A stretch of DNA of 64,000 nt from Aerophototrophica crusticola (GCA_001939945.1 MOEB01000001.1:575595-639594), one strand, 5' to 3'. Shown: positions 8,918-17,140, counted from the stretch's first letter. Numbers and translations: made by a program. The notes: a model not told the origin generated them from the sequence alone.

Positions 8918-8943
8918 GGAACCGACCCGCGCCTCCCCCGGTT
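8918..8943 (+). promoter_or_regulatory. Weak EcfG-like promoter candidate before the baeRF-like gene
   Basis: GGAAC at 8918-8922 is followed by 17 bases and GGTT at 8940-8943, one base off the CGTT consensus. The predicted transcript would start near 8951, 40 bases before the baeRF-like start codon. It overlaps the region just past the small ORF. Only suggestive. Confidence 0.35.
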
Positions 8944-8990
8944 GGCATGGGCAAAGGCGACAAGCCACTGCCCCAACCGCGAGGGACCAT

Positions 8991-10160
8991 ATGTTCAGCC
9001 GCGAACAGCTTGACGCGCTGATGGCCGATGTGACGGCCCCGGCGATTTCCATTTTCCTGCCGACCCATGTGGCCGGGCGTGAGATCAGCCAGGACTCCGT
9101 CCGGCTGAGGAACCAGTTGGATGAGGCCCGCCGCCGGCTGGTGGAGGGCGGCATGCGCGGCCCCGACGCGGACACCATCCTGAAGCCCGGCTATGACCTG
9201 GTCCATGACGGCGCCTATTGGCGCCACCAGCAGGAGGGGCTCGCGGTATTCCTGTCCCCCGGGCGGCACCATGCGTTCAAGCTGCCGGTCAGCGTGCCGG
9301 AGCAGATGTTCATCGATGACCGGTTCCATGTGCGCCCCCTGCTGCCGGTGGTGTCGGAGGGCGGGCGCTTCGTCGTTCTGGCCATCAGCCTGAAGCAGGC
9401 GCAAATCTTCGAGGGCGGCAAGTCCGGCCTGCAGGAAATCCCGCCCGAGGAACTGCCCCGGGGCATGGACAACCTTTTCAACGGCGGCCCCAACATCCAG
9501 GGCGAGGCCGTGGGCCGCGATGACGGGACGGTGCGCAAGCCGGTGACGGCCAATGCCTCCGACGCGCCGGCCTATGCCGAGGCGGGCAGCCAGAAGCTGG
9601 TCACCAACGACGAGGTGATGCAGTACCTGAAGCAGCTCAGCGGCTGCATGGAGCAGTATCTGGGCGGCACCCACACGCCCCTGGTCCTGGTGGCGGACGA
9701 GCGGGTGGCCGGGCACTTCAAGACCATCTGCAAGTACAAGCACTTGGTGGAACCTGCCCTGACCCTGCCGCCCGATTCCCTGTCGCGGGACGATCTGCAC
9801 CGCCGCAGCCTGGAGCTGGTGAAGCCCCGGTTCGAGCAGGGGCTGCGCAACGCGGCGGACCGCTTCCGCATGCTGAACGGCGACAACAACTCCAAGAGCG
9901 TGGCCGATCCGGCGCAGGTGGTGACGGCGGCGGCCCAGGGGCGGGTGGACACCCTGTTCGTACGGGCCGGCGCTCAGTGCTGGGGTCGCTGGCTGCCCGA
10001 CGCCCAGCGGGCCGTGATGCACCACGACCGGAAGGAAGGCGACCGGGAACTGATCGACTATGCCGCCGGCCATGTGGTGGCCAAGGATGGCACCGTGTAT
10101 GAGCTGCCGGAGGACCAGATGCCGGCCAACAGCCCCGTGGCGGCGATCCTGCGGTTCTAG
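8991..10160 (+). CDS. baeRF-like protein (bacterial relative of archaeo-eukaryotic release factor eRF1)
   Basis: The 389-residue protein opens with FSREQLDALMADV and ISIFLPTHVAGREISQDSVR, the conserved start of the bacterial aeRF (baeRF) families. The middle (FVVLAISLKQAQIFEGG) and end (VVAKDGTVYELPEDQMP ... SPVAAILRF) also fit. These proteins have the eRF1/RNase-E-like central fold and have been proposed from genomic context to act on stalled ribosomes; few have been tested. AGGGA precedes the ATG at 8991. The position after the ferritin-like stress gene and a weak EcfG-like site suggest stress-linked expression. The exact baeRF subfamily is uncertain. Confidence 0.8.
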   Translation: MFSREQLDALMADVTAPAISIFLPTHVAGREISQDSVRLRNQLDEARRRLVEGGMRGPDADTILKPGYDLVHDGAYWRHQQEGLAVFLSPGRHHAFKLPVSVPEQMFIDDRFHVRPLLPVVSEGGRFVVLAISLKQAQIFEGGKSGLQEIPPEELPRGMDNLFNGGPNIQGEAVGRDDGTVRKPVTANASDAPAYAEAGSQKLVTNDEVMQYLKQLSGCMEQYLGGTHTPLVLVADERVAGHFKTICKYKHLVEPALTLPPDSLSRDDLHRRSLELVKPRFEQGLRNAADRFRMLNGDNNSKSVADPAQVVTAAAQGRVDTLFVRAGAQCWGRWLPDAQRAVMHHDRKEGDRELIDYAAGHVVAKDGTVYELPEDQMPANSPVAAILRF

Positions 10161-10295
10161 GCTGCATCAGTTCGCTGAAGTTCTCTGCGTCCTGCTTCGC
10201 TCCACAGGCATCCCTGCTTTCGCTGAAGGGAGCTGAGGCAACGGACGTAGCGACTGGGTCTCCTCTGTCGGGCCAGTTGAACGGCGCCGTTCCGT

Positions 10296-10424
10296 CCCCT
10301 CTCCCGGGGGAGAGGGACAGGGAGAGGGGTGGTGCGACCAGGACAGCAGGAGCCTCGCCGAAGGTTTCCTTCTCCGGAGACAAGACAACCCCTCTCCCTG
10401 TCCCTCCCCCTCTGGGGGAGGGGA
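10296..10424. repeat. Dispersed hairpin repeat, copy B (about 130 bp)
   Basis: This is the second copy of the element at 43-170. The left arm gggagagggacagggag and right arm ctccctgtccctcccc enclose a spacer with the shared words gaccaggacagcagg and ttccttctccgg. It occupies most of the 420-base gap between the baeRF-like gene and the HTH protein gene, which holds no other gene. No direct target-site duplication is obvious. Confidence 0.75.
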
Positions 10425-10528
10425 CGCTGCCGCGACGTTCGCCCCAAACCCATTTCCGATCTTGCTCTGGCGTCCGTCGCTTGGTCAGTCGCGACATGGG
10501 GACTAAAGAGTGGCCATCTCAAAAGAAG

Positions 10529-10560
10529 AAGGCCCGGCCCCCTTGTGGGAGCCGGGCCTT
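10529..10560. terminator. Intrinsic terminator, probably bidirectional
   Basis: AAGGCCCGGC (10529-10538) pairs perfectly with GCCGGGCCTT (10551-10560) around a 12-base loop. On the minus strand the stem is followed by CTTCTTTT, so it ends the HTH protein transcript (coding end 10582); on plus it is followed by TCTCTT. Confidence 0.8.
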
Positions 10561-10581
10561 TCTCTTGACCACCGACCCTCG

Positions 10582-11778
10582 TCAGCTACGGGACTGCTGC
10601 GGCGCCGGGAGCTGGTTGTACCGGTAGTTCGGCAGGGGCATTGACCGCTGCTCTTCCTTCCGGCTGGCCGACATCTCGATCTCCATCCGGGCGACGACCT
10701 TGCGCAGCTCATGCAACGCGTCGGTCAGCACTTGGGCGGTCACGTCGGGGGCCTGCGTTTTCCAACCGCGGTAGGCGTCAGCCACGGCCTTGGCCGCGGC
10801 TTCCATCCGCTGGTCGGCGGGGACGGACGGCACCTCCGCCGCTTCCAGCCGGTTGGCGTTGCGGTGGCGCAGATAGGGATATGTCGCCTCGGGCGGCTTG
10901 TCCGACAGTTCCAGCCCGGCCGGCACGTCATAGTCCAGCTCATCGCGATTGCCGCGATTCTGGAAGCCACGGTCGTTGCCGCGATCAGCCCGCTCATTGC
11001 GGAAGCGGTCCTGTTGCGGGCGCTGGCCGCGGTCGCCACCCTCACCCCGCTCGAAGCGCTGGTTCTGGAAACGCTGGTCCCGGTCACCGCGGGGCTGCTG
11101 CTGTTCGCCACCCTCCCGCGGGGGGAAGGGGCGCTGCTGCGGCTGGCCGCCCTGGCCCATGGGCGGGCGCTGGGGCTGGTCGCCGCCGGGGCGGCGCATC
11201 TCCGGACGGCCTTCCTGCGGCGGGCGCGGCGGGCGGTCACCCTGGGGACGACCCTCCAGCGGCTGACGCGGCTCCCGGGGTTCACGCGGTGGCAGGTCGG
11301 CGCGCGGCTGGCGCGGGCCTTCGCCCCGGTGTTCCAGCCTGGCGGCGGGCTCCCGCTGCGTGTCGCCGCGCAGGGGGTCCGGCAAGCGGACCTCACCGCC
11401 GGTGGGCACCGGCGTGGATTCGACCAGCGGGGCCAGCGGGGCCGGTTCCGGCACCGGGGCGGCTTCCACCACCGGGGCGGGTGCCGGGGCAGGGGTGGGC
11501 GCGGTCACGGGCGCCAGTTCACCCTGGGCCGGCGCAGCCTCACCCCCCTCGGCGCCCACGCCGGCCGCCTCGGCCTTGCGGACGATGTAGGAGATGGCGC
11601 TCGGCGTGCAGTCGAACTCACGCGCGATGGCGGACAGGGTGGCCCCGGCCTTGTAACGCTCAAGGATTCGCGGCCACGCGGTTTGCGGAATGCGGCCCCG
11701 GCGCTTGGGGGATTCCGAATCGTTTTCGGGTTCGGCGGTCAAGATGTCACTCGGTTGCCAGAGAGGCTCTTGCGTCAT
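10582..11778 (-). CDS. HTH protein with long disordered Pro/Arg/Gln-rich middle
   Basis: The protein is about 398 residues. An N-terminal helix-turn-helix (about 33-70) reads ERYKAGATLSAIAREFDCTP followed by SAISYIVRKA, like the Mor/resolvase-type or SANT-like HTH used in DNA binding. Residues 75-290 are low complexity: first Ala/Pro-rich, then Arg/Gln/Gly-rich with repeated RGD/QNQRF/RGDR words, predicted to be disordered and strongly basic. A folded C-terminal segment (about 300-380) contains LELSDKPPEATYPYLRHRNA and a helical region. This architecture suggests a DNA- or RNA-binding nucleoid-type protein, but I do not know a function. The ATG at 11778 is the first in frame; no strong ribosome binding site precedes it. 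Confidence 0.72.
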   Translation of the reverse strand: MTQEPLWQPSDILTAEPENDSESPKRRGRIPQTAWPRILERYKAGATLSAIAREFDCTPSAISYIVRKAEAAGVGAEGGEAAPAQGELAPVTAPTPAPAPAPVVEAAPVPEPAPLAPLVESTPVPTGGEVRLPDPLRGDTQREPAARLEHRGEGPRQPRADLPPREPREPRQPLEGRPQGDRPPRPPQEGRPEMRRPGGDQPQRPPMGQGGQPQQRPFPPREGGEQQQPRGDRDQRFQNQRFERGEGGDRGQRPQQDRFRNERADRGNDRGFQNRGNRDELDYDVPAGLELSDKPPEATYPYLRHRNANRLEAAEVPSVPADQRMEAAAKAVADAYRGWKTQAPDVTAQVLTDALHELRKVVARMEIEMSASRKEEQRSMPLPNYRYNQLPAPQQSRS

Positions 11779-12150
11779 GACGCGGATTCATGGGTTCGGC
11801 AGATGCTCCGCCGCGATGTTCTGCCCGCGTGGGGCGTTGAACATGGCGGATACGGAGATATGCCAGGAGCAGCAGGTTAGATATGGTCGAAACCGGGACG
11901 GATTTCTATAGGAAGAACGCCGGTCCCCGGCAAAAGGTTCGCGGTTTTTATAAAATCGCCGGGGGCTTTTGAAAAGGTCCCGCTTCGCGTAGCCCGAAAG
12001 TAGCCGGGAAACCCGGTGTTTTGAAAGGTACGGGCAACCGAATGGGGGCTGTTCCGGGTCGGGACACCATCCCTGGTGCCATCCGCTTTTGAAAAACGCG
12101 AATCGGTGCGGATTTCGGGCAGGGATGCCGGTTCTTTAAAATACAGGATT
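11779..12150. promoter_or_regulatory. 372-base intergenic region with three TTTTGAAA boxes
   Basis: No gene is credible here. The sequence is AT-richer than its surroundings and contains GCTTTTGAAAA (11965-11975), GTTTTGAAAGG (12018-12028) and GCTTTTGAAAAA (12085-12096), spaced 53 and 67 bases apart in the same orientation. It lies upstream of the HTH protein gene (minus strand, start 11778) and just past the end of the ROK kinase gene. The boxes could be binding sites, possibly for autoregulation by the HTH protein; this is inference. Confidence 0.45.
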
Positions 12151-13062
12151 TCAGGAATCCCCCGGCTGCCACAGCCAGGCGGCCCCGCGGACGCCGCTGG
12201 AATCGCCGTGCCTTGCCTGCAGGATGGGTGTGTCCACCCCGTCGGAAAAGCACCAGGCGGACAGTCGGGCGGGCAAGTCCCTGTAGAGCCGGGCCACGTT
12301 CGACATGCCGCCGCCCAACACGACCACATCCGGGTCAAGCAGGTTCACCACGCCCGCCAGGCCGCGGGCAAGGCGGTCCACATAGCGGTCCAGGCTGGCG
12401 GAGGCGGCCGGGTCGCCCGCCTCGGCCCGGGCCACGATCTCCGCCGTCGCCAGGTCTTCCCCCGTGGTCCGACGGTGGTCTTCCGCGAAGGCCGGCCCGG
12501 ATACCCAGCGTTCCAGGCAGCCCCGGCGTCCGCAGAAGCAGTCAGGGCCGGGCCATTCATCGCGGGTGGGCCAGGGCAGGGGGTTGTGCCCCCATTCCCC
12601 TGATATGGCATGGCGGCCCACCAGCGCCCGGCCGCCCACCACGATCCCGCCGCCACACCCGGTGCCGATGATGATGCCGAAGACCGTGTGCGCCCCGGCG
12701 GCGGCCCCGTCCGTCGCCTCGGACACGGCGAAGCAGTTGGCGTCGTTCTCCAGCCGCACCGGCCGGCCCAGGGCCCGCTCCAGGTCCTTGTCCAGGGGAT
12801 GGCCGATCAGCCAGGTGGAGTTGGCGTTCTTCACCAGCCCCGTCCGCGGGGAGACCACGCCGGGAATGCCGACACCGACGGTGCAGGTGCGCGGTCCGGC
12901 TTCCGCCTCCAACGCCCGGACCAGACCATTGATGGCGGCGACGGTCCCGGCATAGTCGCCGCGGGGGGTGGGCACCCGCCGCCGCGCCCGTTCGGCGCCG
13001 TCCTCGCCCAGCAGGATACCCTCGATCTTGGTGCCGCCGAGGTCGATGCCGATTCGCGCCAT
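12151..13062 (-). CDS. ROK-family sugar kinase (fructokinase/N-acetylglucosamine-kinase-like)
   Basis: The protein is 303 residues, the normal size for a ROK kinase. It opens with the phosphate-binding IGIDLGGTKIEG motif. ENDANCFAVSE carries the catalytic Asp, GTGCGGGIVVGG is a second phosphate loop, and the ROK zinc motif CFCGRRGCLERWVSG follows GEWGHNPLP. It phosphorylates a hexose in the cytoplasm using ATP; fructose, glucose or N-acetylglucosamine are all possible. The start at 13062 (MARIGIDLGG) follows AGGCAAC; the longer open frame upstream overlaps the divergent gene at 13214 and is not real. It appears to be a single-gene unit, transcribed divergently from the secreted protein gene. 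Confidence 0.9.
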   Translation of the reverse strand: MARIGIDLGGTKIEGILLGEDGAERARRRVPTPRGDYAGTVAAINGLVRALEAEAGPRTCTVGVGIPGVVSPRTGLVKNANSTWLIGHPLDKDLERALGRPVRLENDANCFAVSEATDGAAAGAHTVFGIIIGTGCGGGIVVGGRALVGRHAISGEWGHNPLPWPTRDEWPGPDCFCGRRGCLERWVSGPAFAEDHRRTTGEDLATAEIVARAEAGDPAASASLDRYVDRLARGLAGVVNLLDPDVVVLGGGMSNVARLYRDLPARLSAWCFSDGVDTPILQARHGDSSGVRGAAWLWQPGDS

Positions 13063-13213
13063 TGTTGCCTGTTGAGCGATGCGGGAAGCGGCGTGACAAT
13101 ACTGCGCGAGGGCCTGGCCCGTCAGCCCGTACTTGCGGCGCGAGCGGGCCTTCGGGCATTCTCCGCGCCGCAGATCCCCGTTTTCCCGCATCCCCTTGGT
13201 CCCGGAAACCCCG

Positions 13214-13891
13214 ATGCCGCGCCTCCGTACCGCCCTGACCGTCCTCGCCGCCCTGGCCCTGCCGGCCACGCTGCCCGTCGCTGCCGCGGAGCCGACGCCG
13301 CCCAAGAAGGCCACCCCCAAGCCCAGCAAGGCCGCTGCCAAGGCCCCCTGCTACACCCCCGCGGAGTTCGAGGCGGAGCAGGCCATCCGCCTGCATACGG
13401 AGCTGATGGTGGTCGGCCTCACCTGCCAGGCCATGGACCCGAAGGACGGTCCCTCCCTGTTCGCCCAGTACAAGATGTTCACCCTGAAGCACCAGGCGGC
13501 GGTGCAGGGCTGGGAGAAGTCGCTGATCGGCCATTTCAAGCGCGCCGGTTCCCGGAACCCGACCAAGGAGTTCGACAGCTTCCGCACCCGGCTGGCGAAC
13601 GAGATGTCCCAGCGTGCCATCGCGCTGAGCGCCCAGATCTTCTGTGAGAACCACGTGCCGGTGGTGGGCAAGGCCATGTCCATGCCGGACAAGGACGTCC
13701 AGAAGGCCATCCTGGCCCATGGCGAGTCCGCCGGCATCGTCCGCGTCGCCGCCGCGCCGCGTTGCGACCAGCCCGCCCAGGCCATCAGCGTGGCCGCCCC
13801 CTCCGCCCCGAAGCCGGCGGAGAAGCCCGCCGCCAAGGCTCCGGCCAAGAAGGAACAGGCAAAGACCGCCGGGTCCGGCTCGGCGGGTTGA
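13214..13891 (+). CDS. Secreted hypothetical protein with Ala/Lys/Pro tail
   Basis: The 225-residue protein has a clear signal peptide (MPRLRTALTVLAALALPATL, cleavage near AAA-EP). It is followed by a Lys/Pro-rich linker, a helical domain of about 130 residues and a basic Ala/Lys/Pro tail. Cysteines occur in APCYTP, GLTCQAMD, IFCENHV and PRCDQ, so two disulfides are possible in the periplasm. I do not recognise a named family. The ATG at 13214 begins the signal peptide. It lies 11 bases before azlC-like gene 13903, so the three plus-strand genes may be co-transcribed. Confidence 0.75.
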   Translation: MPRLRTALTVLAALALPATLPVAAAEPTPPKKATPKPSKAAAKAPCYTPAEFEAEQAIRLHTELMVVGLTCQAMDPKDGPSLFAQYKMFTLKHQAAVQGWEKSLIGHFKRAGSRNPTKEFDSFRTRLANEMSQRAIALSAQIFCENHVPVVGKAMSMPDKDVQKAILAHGESAGIVRVAAAPRCDQPAQAISVAAPSAPKPAEKPAAKAPAKKEQAKTAGSGSAG

Positions 13892-13902
13892 GCCGCGCCG
13901 GG

Positions 13903-14670
13903 ATGGGCAGGGATGGGGTGCCGGTGGCCCGCGGCGCGGTGATCCGCGCCGCGCTGCGGGAAGCGTTCGGGATCCCAGGTCTCGTCCTGGCCGCCAGCTA
14001 CCTGGGTTTCGGCTCCCTGGTGCGGGAAACGGGGTTCCCCCTGTGGTTCGGGCTGGCCAGCACGGCCACCGGCTGGGCTCTGCCGGGGCAGGTGGCGCTG
14101 GTGGAGTTGGCGGCGCTCGGGTCGTCGCTGCTCGTGATCGGCATGGCGGTGGGGCTGACCAACGCCCGCCTGATGCCCATGACCGTGACCCTGCTGCCGT
14201 CCCTGCGCCGGCCCGGGGTTGGCTCCTGGCGCTATTACGCCATCGCGCACCTGATCGCCGTCACCTCCTGGGCCAACGGCATGCGGGAGACGCCGCGGCT
14301 GGCGCAGGAGCACCGCTTCGCCTGGTTCGCCACCTTCGCCGTCAGCCTCTGGACCATCACCCTGGTGTCCACGGCGGCCGGGTTCTTCCTGGCGGGGCTG
14401 GTGCCCAAGCCGGTGACCCTCGCCCTGGTCTTCCTGAACCCGCTCTATTTCCTGCTGCTGTTCCTGCTGGACCTGCGGCCCCGGTCCAAGGTCCTGGCCC
14501 TGGCGTTCGGCACCGTCCTGGGGCCCGTGTTCCATTGGCTGGGCGGGGAATGGGGGCTTCTGGCGACGGGGCTGGTGGGCGGGACGGCCGCCTTCTTGGT
14601 GAACCGTGCCCTGCCGAAGGAGCGACCGGCGCCGCCGGCCCCCGTGGGGGAGGCACCGGATGATGTCTGA
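13903..14670 (+). CDS. azlC: AzlC-family branched-chain amino acid exporter, large subunit
   Basis: The 255-residue membrane protein contains GIPGLVLAASYLGFGSLVRE and the AzlC signature GLASTATGWALPGQVALVEL, with about seven hydrophobic segments. AzlC works with AzlD to export branched-chain amino acids or analogues. The ATG at 13903 was chosen as the first after the previous stop; a GTG at 13921 is also possible. Its stop overlaps the start of the azlD-like gene, the usual coupled arrangement. The substrate is not proven by sequence. Confidence 0.88.
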   Translation: MGRDGVPVARGAVIRAALREAFGIPGLVLAASYLGFGSLVRETGFPLWFGLASTATGWALPGQVALVELAALGSSLLVIGMAVGLTNARLMPMTVTLLPSLRRPGVGSWRYYAIAHLIAVTSWANGMRETPRLAQEHRFAWFATFAVSLWTITLVSTAAGFFLAGLVPKPVTLALVFLNPLYFLLLFLLDLRPRSKVLALAFGTVLGPVFHWLGGEWGLLATGLVGGTAAFLVNRALPKERPAPPAPVGEAPDDV

Positions 14671-14989
14671 CCCGCTGATCCTGCTTGCCGCCCTGGCCGT
14701 GGCGGCGGCCGTGACCTATGTCTGGCGCGGGCTGGGGGTCCTGCTGGGTGGGCGGATCGACCCGGCCGGACCGCTGTTCGAGTGGGTGGGCTGCGTCGCC
14801 TACGCCCTGCTGGCCGGGCTGGTGGCCCGCATGATCCTGCTGCCCATCGGCCCGCTGGCGGCGGCATCCCTGGAGGCGCGGGCCCTGGCCGCGGCGGTGG
14901 GGCTGGGCGTGTTCCTGCTGGCCCGGCGCAGCCTGCTGCTGGGCCTTGCCGCCGGCCTTGCCACCTTGCTGCTGATGACCCTTCGCTGA
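14660..14989 (+). CDS. azlD: AzlD-family small exporter subunit
   Basis: The 109-residue protein has four hydrophobic segments (LILLAALAVAAAVTYVWRGL ... LLLGLAAGLATLLLMTLR). The TYVWRGLGV motif near residue 20 matches the AzlD TY.(W/P)R pattern. Two adjacent ATG codons at 14660 and 14663 follow GGGAGG, and the gene overlaps the azlC stop, so translation is probably coupled. It forms the exporter with the upstream protein. Confidence 0.88.
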   Translation: MMSDPLILLAALAVAAAVTYVWRGLGVLLGGRIDPAGPLFEWVGCVAYALLAGLVARMILLPIGPLAAASLEARALAAAVGLGVFLLARRSLLLGLAAGLATLLLMTLR

Positions 14990-15008
14990 AGACCGGTCGG
15001 CCCGGCCG

Positions 15009-15248
15009 TCAGTGCATGGTCATGCCGGGATGGGAGGCCACGCCCGGACCGGTGCCCGGCAGGGGCGTCGGGGCCGTGGACAGGCGGTCCTCGCAGGCTT
15101 CCATGACGGCCCGCCAGAAGGCGGCGGCACGGCGGTTGTCGGCGGCGGTCAGCTCCACCAGGCGGTTGCGGCTGACGATGACGGCATCGTCACCCAACTC
15201 CCTCACGAGCAGGACGGCGACGGCCAGGGCATCAAGGTTGTTTGTCAT
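15009..15248 (-). CDS. Small hypothetical protein (79 residues)
   Basis: It begins MTNNLDALAVAVLLVRELGD and has a helical core with RNRLVELTAADNRRAAAFWR, followed by a short Pro/Gly tail. AGGGA precedes the ATG at 15248. No family is recognised. It is divergent from the small gene at 15362, and a shared palindromic EcfG-like promoter site lies between them, so both may belong to the stress response. Confidence 0.6.
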   Translation of the reverse strand: MTNNLDALAVAVLLVRELGDDAVIVSRNRLVELTAADNRRAAAFWRAVMEACEDRLSTAPTPLPGTGPGVASHPGMTMH

Positions 15249-15301
15249 GGGGTCCCTAACGGCCCGGCAGCGGCAACGTTCCCGGATCCTCCCGGCCCTG
15301 C

Positions 15302-15328
15302 GGAACACGGGCGGGCTGCCCCTGTTCC
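15302..15328. promoter_or_regulatory. Overlapping divergent EcfG-like promoters in a palindrome
   Basis: GGAACA (15302-15307) and TGTTCC (15323-15328) are inverted repeats. Read on plus, this gives GGAAC-N16-TGTT aimed at the gene at 15362; read on minus it gives GGAAC-N16-TGTT aimed at the gene starting at 15248. Each -10 lies within the other promoter's -35, so only one polymerase could bind at a time. The -10 differs from CGTT by its first base. Confidence 0.55.
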
Positions 15329-15361
15329 ACCCGCGACAGGCCCGTAGCCAGGGAGACCGGA

Positions 15362-15568
15362 TTGATCCGGCGACGTCGCGAGATCATCCCGGGACAGCGC
15401 TATCGCAAGCTGGGATTCGGTGCCATGCTCTGGGAGGTGGTAGGGCTCAGCGAGGATGCGCTGGGCAATACCCACGTCCGGCTTCGCCAAGTGGGTGACC
15501 CCCGGACCCTGAAGACCCTTGCCGCCTCTGTGCTGGATGACCCCAGCCAGTTCCAGCTCGTGGCCTGA
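15362..15568 (+). CDS. Small conserved hypothetical protein (68 residues)
   Basis: It reads RRRREIIPGQRYRKLGFGAM then LWEVVGLSEDALGNTHVRLR, ending in a VGDPRTLKTLAASVLDDPSQ segment. The pattern of a basic start, a compact beta-rich core and the R.VGDP..KT.A...L.D ending recurs in short proteins of Rhodospirillales, from memory. The start is a TTG with AGGGAGA six bases upstream. The function is unknown. A GGAAC-N16-TGTT site ends 36 bases upstream. It converges with the MBL-fold gene, with 7 bases between coding ends. Confidence 0.72.
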   Translation: MIRRRREIIPGQRYRKLGFGAMLWEVVGLSEDALGNTHVRLRQVGDPRTLKTLAASVLDDPSQFQLVA

Positions 15569-15575
15569 CCGCGGT

Positions 15576-16619
15576 TCAGGCGGCGCGGTTGCGAAGCACG
15601 CCGGCGGAATCCCGCTCCCGCGACAGGCGGCCCTGCTGGAGCAGGTGGTTCAGGTGCGCCAACGCCTCGCCCACGGCGAAGCTGAGCTGGTGGGCGTCCA
15701 TGGGGCGGCGGAACAGGATGCCGGTCAGCTCCCCCACGCTGGTGGGCCGTAGCCGGCAGGCGGCGACCACCTCTTCCAGCCGCTCCTGGTGGTGGGCGGC
15801 GAGCTGGTCGATGCGGGCGTGCAGCCCGTGGAAGGGCAGGCCGTGGGAGGGGAGGACCAGCAGGCTGTCGGGCTGACCCGCCTTCAGCTTGGCAAGGCCT
15901 TCCAGGAAATCGGACAGGGGATCGGCCTCCGGCTCGCTGGGCCAGACGCTGACGTTCGGGCTGATGCGCGGCAGGACCATGTCGCCGGCGATGAACAGGC
16001 CCAGGTCGGCGCAGGTAAGGCAGGCATGCTCCGGCGCGTGGCCGCCGGCGGTGGTCACGCGCCAGGTGTGGTCGCCGATGCGCAACTCCCCACCATCCAC
16101 CATGCGGGTGAAGCCGGCGGGCACGCTCGGCACGCCCTTGGGGAAGGCGTGGCCGCGCTCCTCCAGCGCGGCGATCTGGTCGGCGGTGAGGCCCGCCTCC
16201 TCATGGAACCGCCGGTTGGACGCCAGCAGGTCAGGGCCGCCGTCCAGGGACAGCATGCGGCCCAGCAGCCATTCGGTCCGGGTCATCCAGAGGCCGACGC
16301 CGAACCTCTCCGTGATCCAGCCGGCAAGGCCCAGATGGTCCGGGTGGAAATGGGTGACGATGACCCGGCTGACCGGGAGGCCACCCAGGTGCTGGGCGAA
16401 GACGGTTTCCCAGATGGCCCGGGTCCGGTTGCTGGAGATGCCCGTGTCCACCACGGCCCAGCCTTCCCCGTCGCGCAGCAGCCAGAGGTTCACATGGTCC
16501 AGCGCGAAGGGCAGGGGCATGCGCAGCCACAGCACCCCCGGCGCCACCTCCGCGACCTCACCCTCCGGCGGGGGCGCGGCGAAGGGAAACCGGAGGGGGG
16601 AGGTGGGCTGTGCGGTCAC
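15576..16619 (-). CDS. MBL-fold metallo-hydrolase (LACTB2/glyoxalase II-like)
   Basis: The protein is about 347 residues. The metallo-beta-lactamase core has VDTGISSNRT, the zinc motif THFHPDHLGLAGW near residue 105, GGHAPEHACL (next His), AGDMVLPRIS (bridging Asp) and PSHGLPFHG (last His). A C-terminal helical domain of about 80 residues includes SVGELTGILFRR. All expected metal ligands are present, so it should be an active hydrolase of unknown ester, thioester or phosphoester substrate. The start is best placed at the GTG at 16619 (MTAQPTSPLRF), where similarity begins; the open frame to 16805 is low complexity. Confidence 0.87.
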   Translation of the reverse strand: MTAQPTSPLRFPFAAPPPEGEVAEVAPGVLWLRMPLPFALDHVNLWLLRDGEGWAVVDTGISSNRTRAIWETVFAQHLGGLPVSRVIVTHFHPDHLGLAGWITERFGVGLWMTRTEWLLGRMLSLDGGPDLLASNRRFHEEAGLTADQIAALEERGHAFPKGVPSVPAGFTRMVDGGELRIGDHTWRVTTAGGHAPEHACLTCADLGLFIAGDMVLPRISPNVSVWPSEPEADPLSDFLEGLAKLKAGQPDSLLVLPSHGLPFHGLHARIDQLAAHHQERLEEVVAACRLRPTSVGELTGILFRRPMDAHQLSFAVGEALAHLNHLLQQGRLSRERDSAGVLRNRAA

Positions 16620-16834
16620 GGCGGGTCTCGGCTCATCATGGGGTCCGCCGTAACCATAGTGCCTCCCACGCCGGAAGGAACCCGCGCCGGTCGCCGGGCG
16701 GGCATGCCGCTGACCCGGACTTGTGACAGGAACGTCATGGAACCGCGATGGCAGGGGAACATGGGGGCCTGCTAGACCGCCCCCGCCCTGCTTGCGCCGG
16801 GGCATGACTGCATTGCGGGAAGACGAGTCAGGCC

Positions 16835-17023
16835 ATGCGAACCCCTCCGCCCATCGTGATCGAGCTGGATGAGGAGCCCCTCGGCATCGCCGTGCCGGAA
16901 GAGGGTGAGCGGGTCGTGTTCCACGCTGTGCACCCGGCCCTGACGGGCCTGCACGGGCACACCTTCGCCGATGCGACAGCCGCCGGCCACCGCGCCGTGG
17001 CCGTCTTCCGGGAAGCGGCCTGA
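16835..17023 (+). CDS. Small conserved hypothetical protein (62 residues)
   Basis: It starts MRTPPPIVIELDEEPLGIAV, followed by PEEGERVVFHAVHPALTGLH and an alanine-rich end. The order of a short strand with ELD..P.G.AVPE, a FHAVHP..-like strand and a final ADATAAGHRAV helix resembles short uncharacterised proteins in related genomes. AGG precedes the ATG at weak spacing. It lies divergently from the MBL-fold gene. No function is known. Confidence 0.6.
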   Translation: MRTPPPIVIELDEEPLGIAVPEEGERVVFHAVHPALTGLHGHTFADATAAGHRAVAVFREAA

Positions 17024-17140
17024 CGCGCTCCGCACCGTTCCCGCCCGAAAATATTGCGCCTCCCCGAACGGCTTAGGCCGATTCGCCACAATGTTGCCAG
17101 CTTGCGTCACTAAAACGATTTGGGTAAGTCTTGCGCGAAC

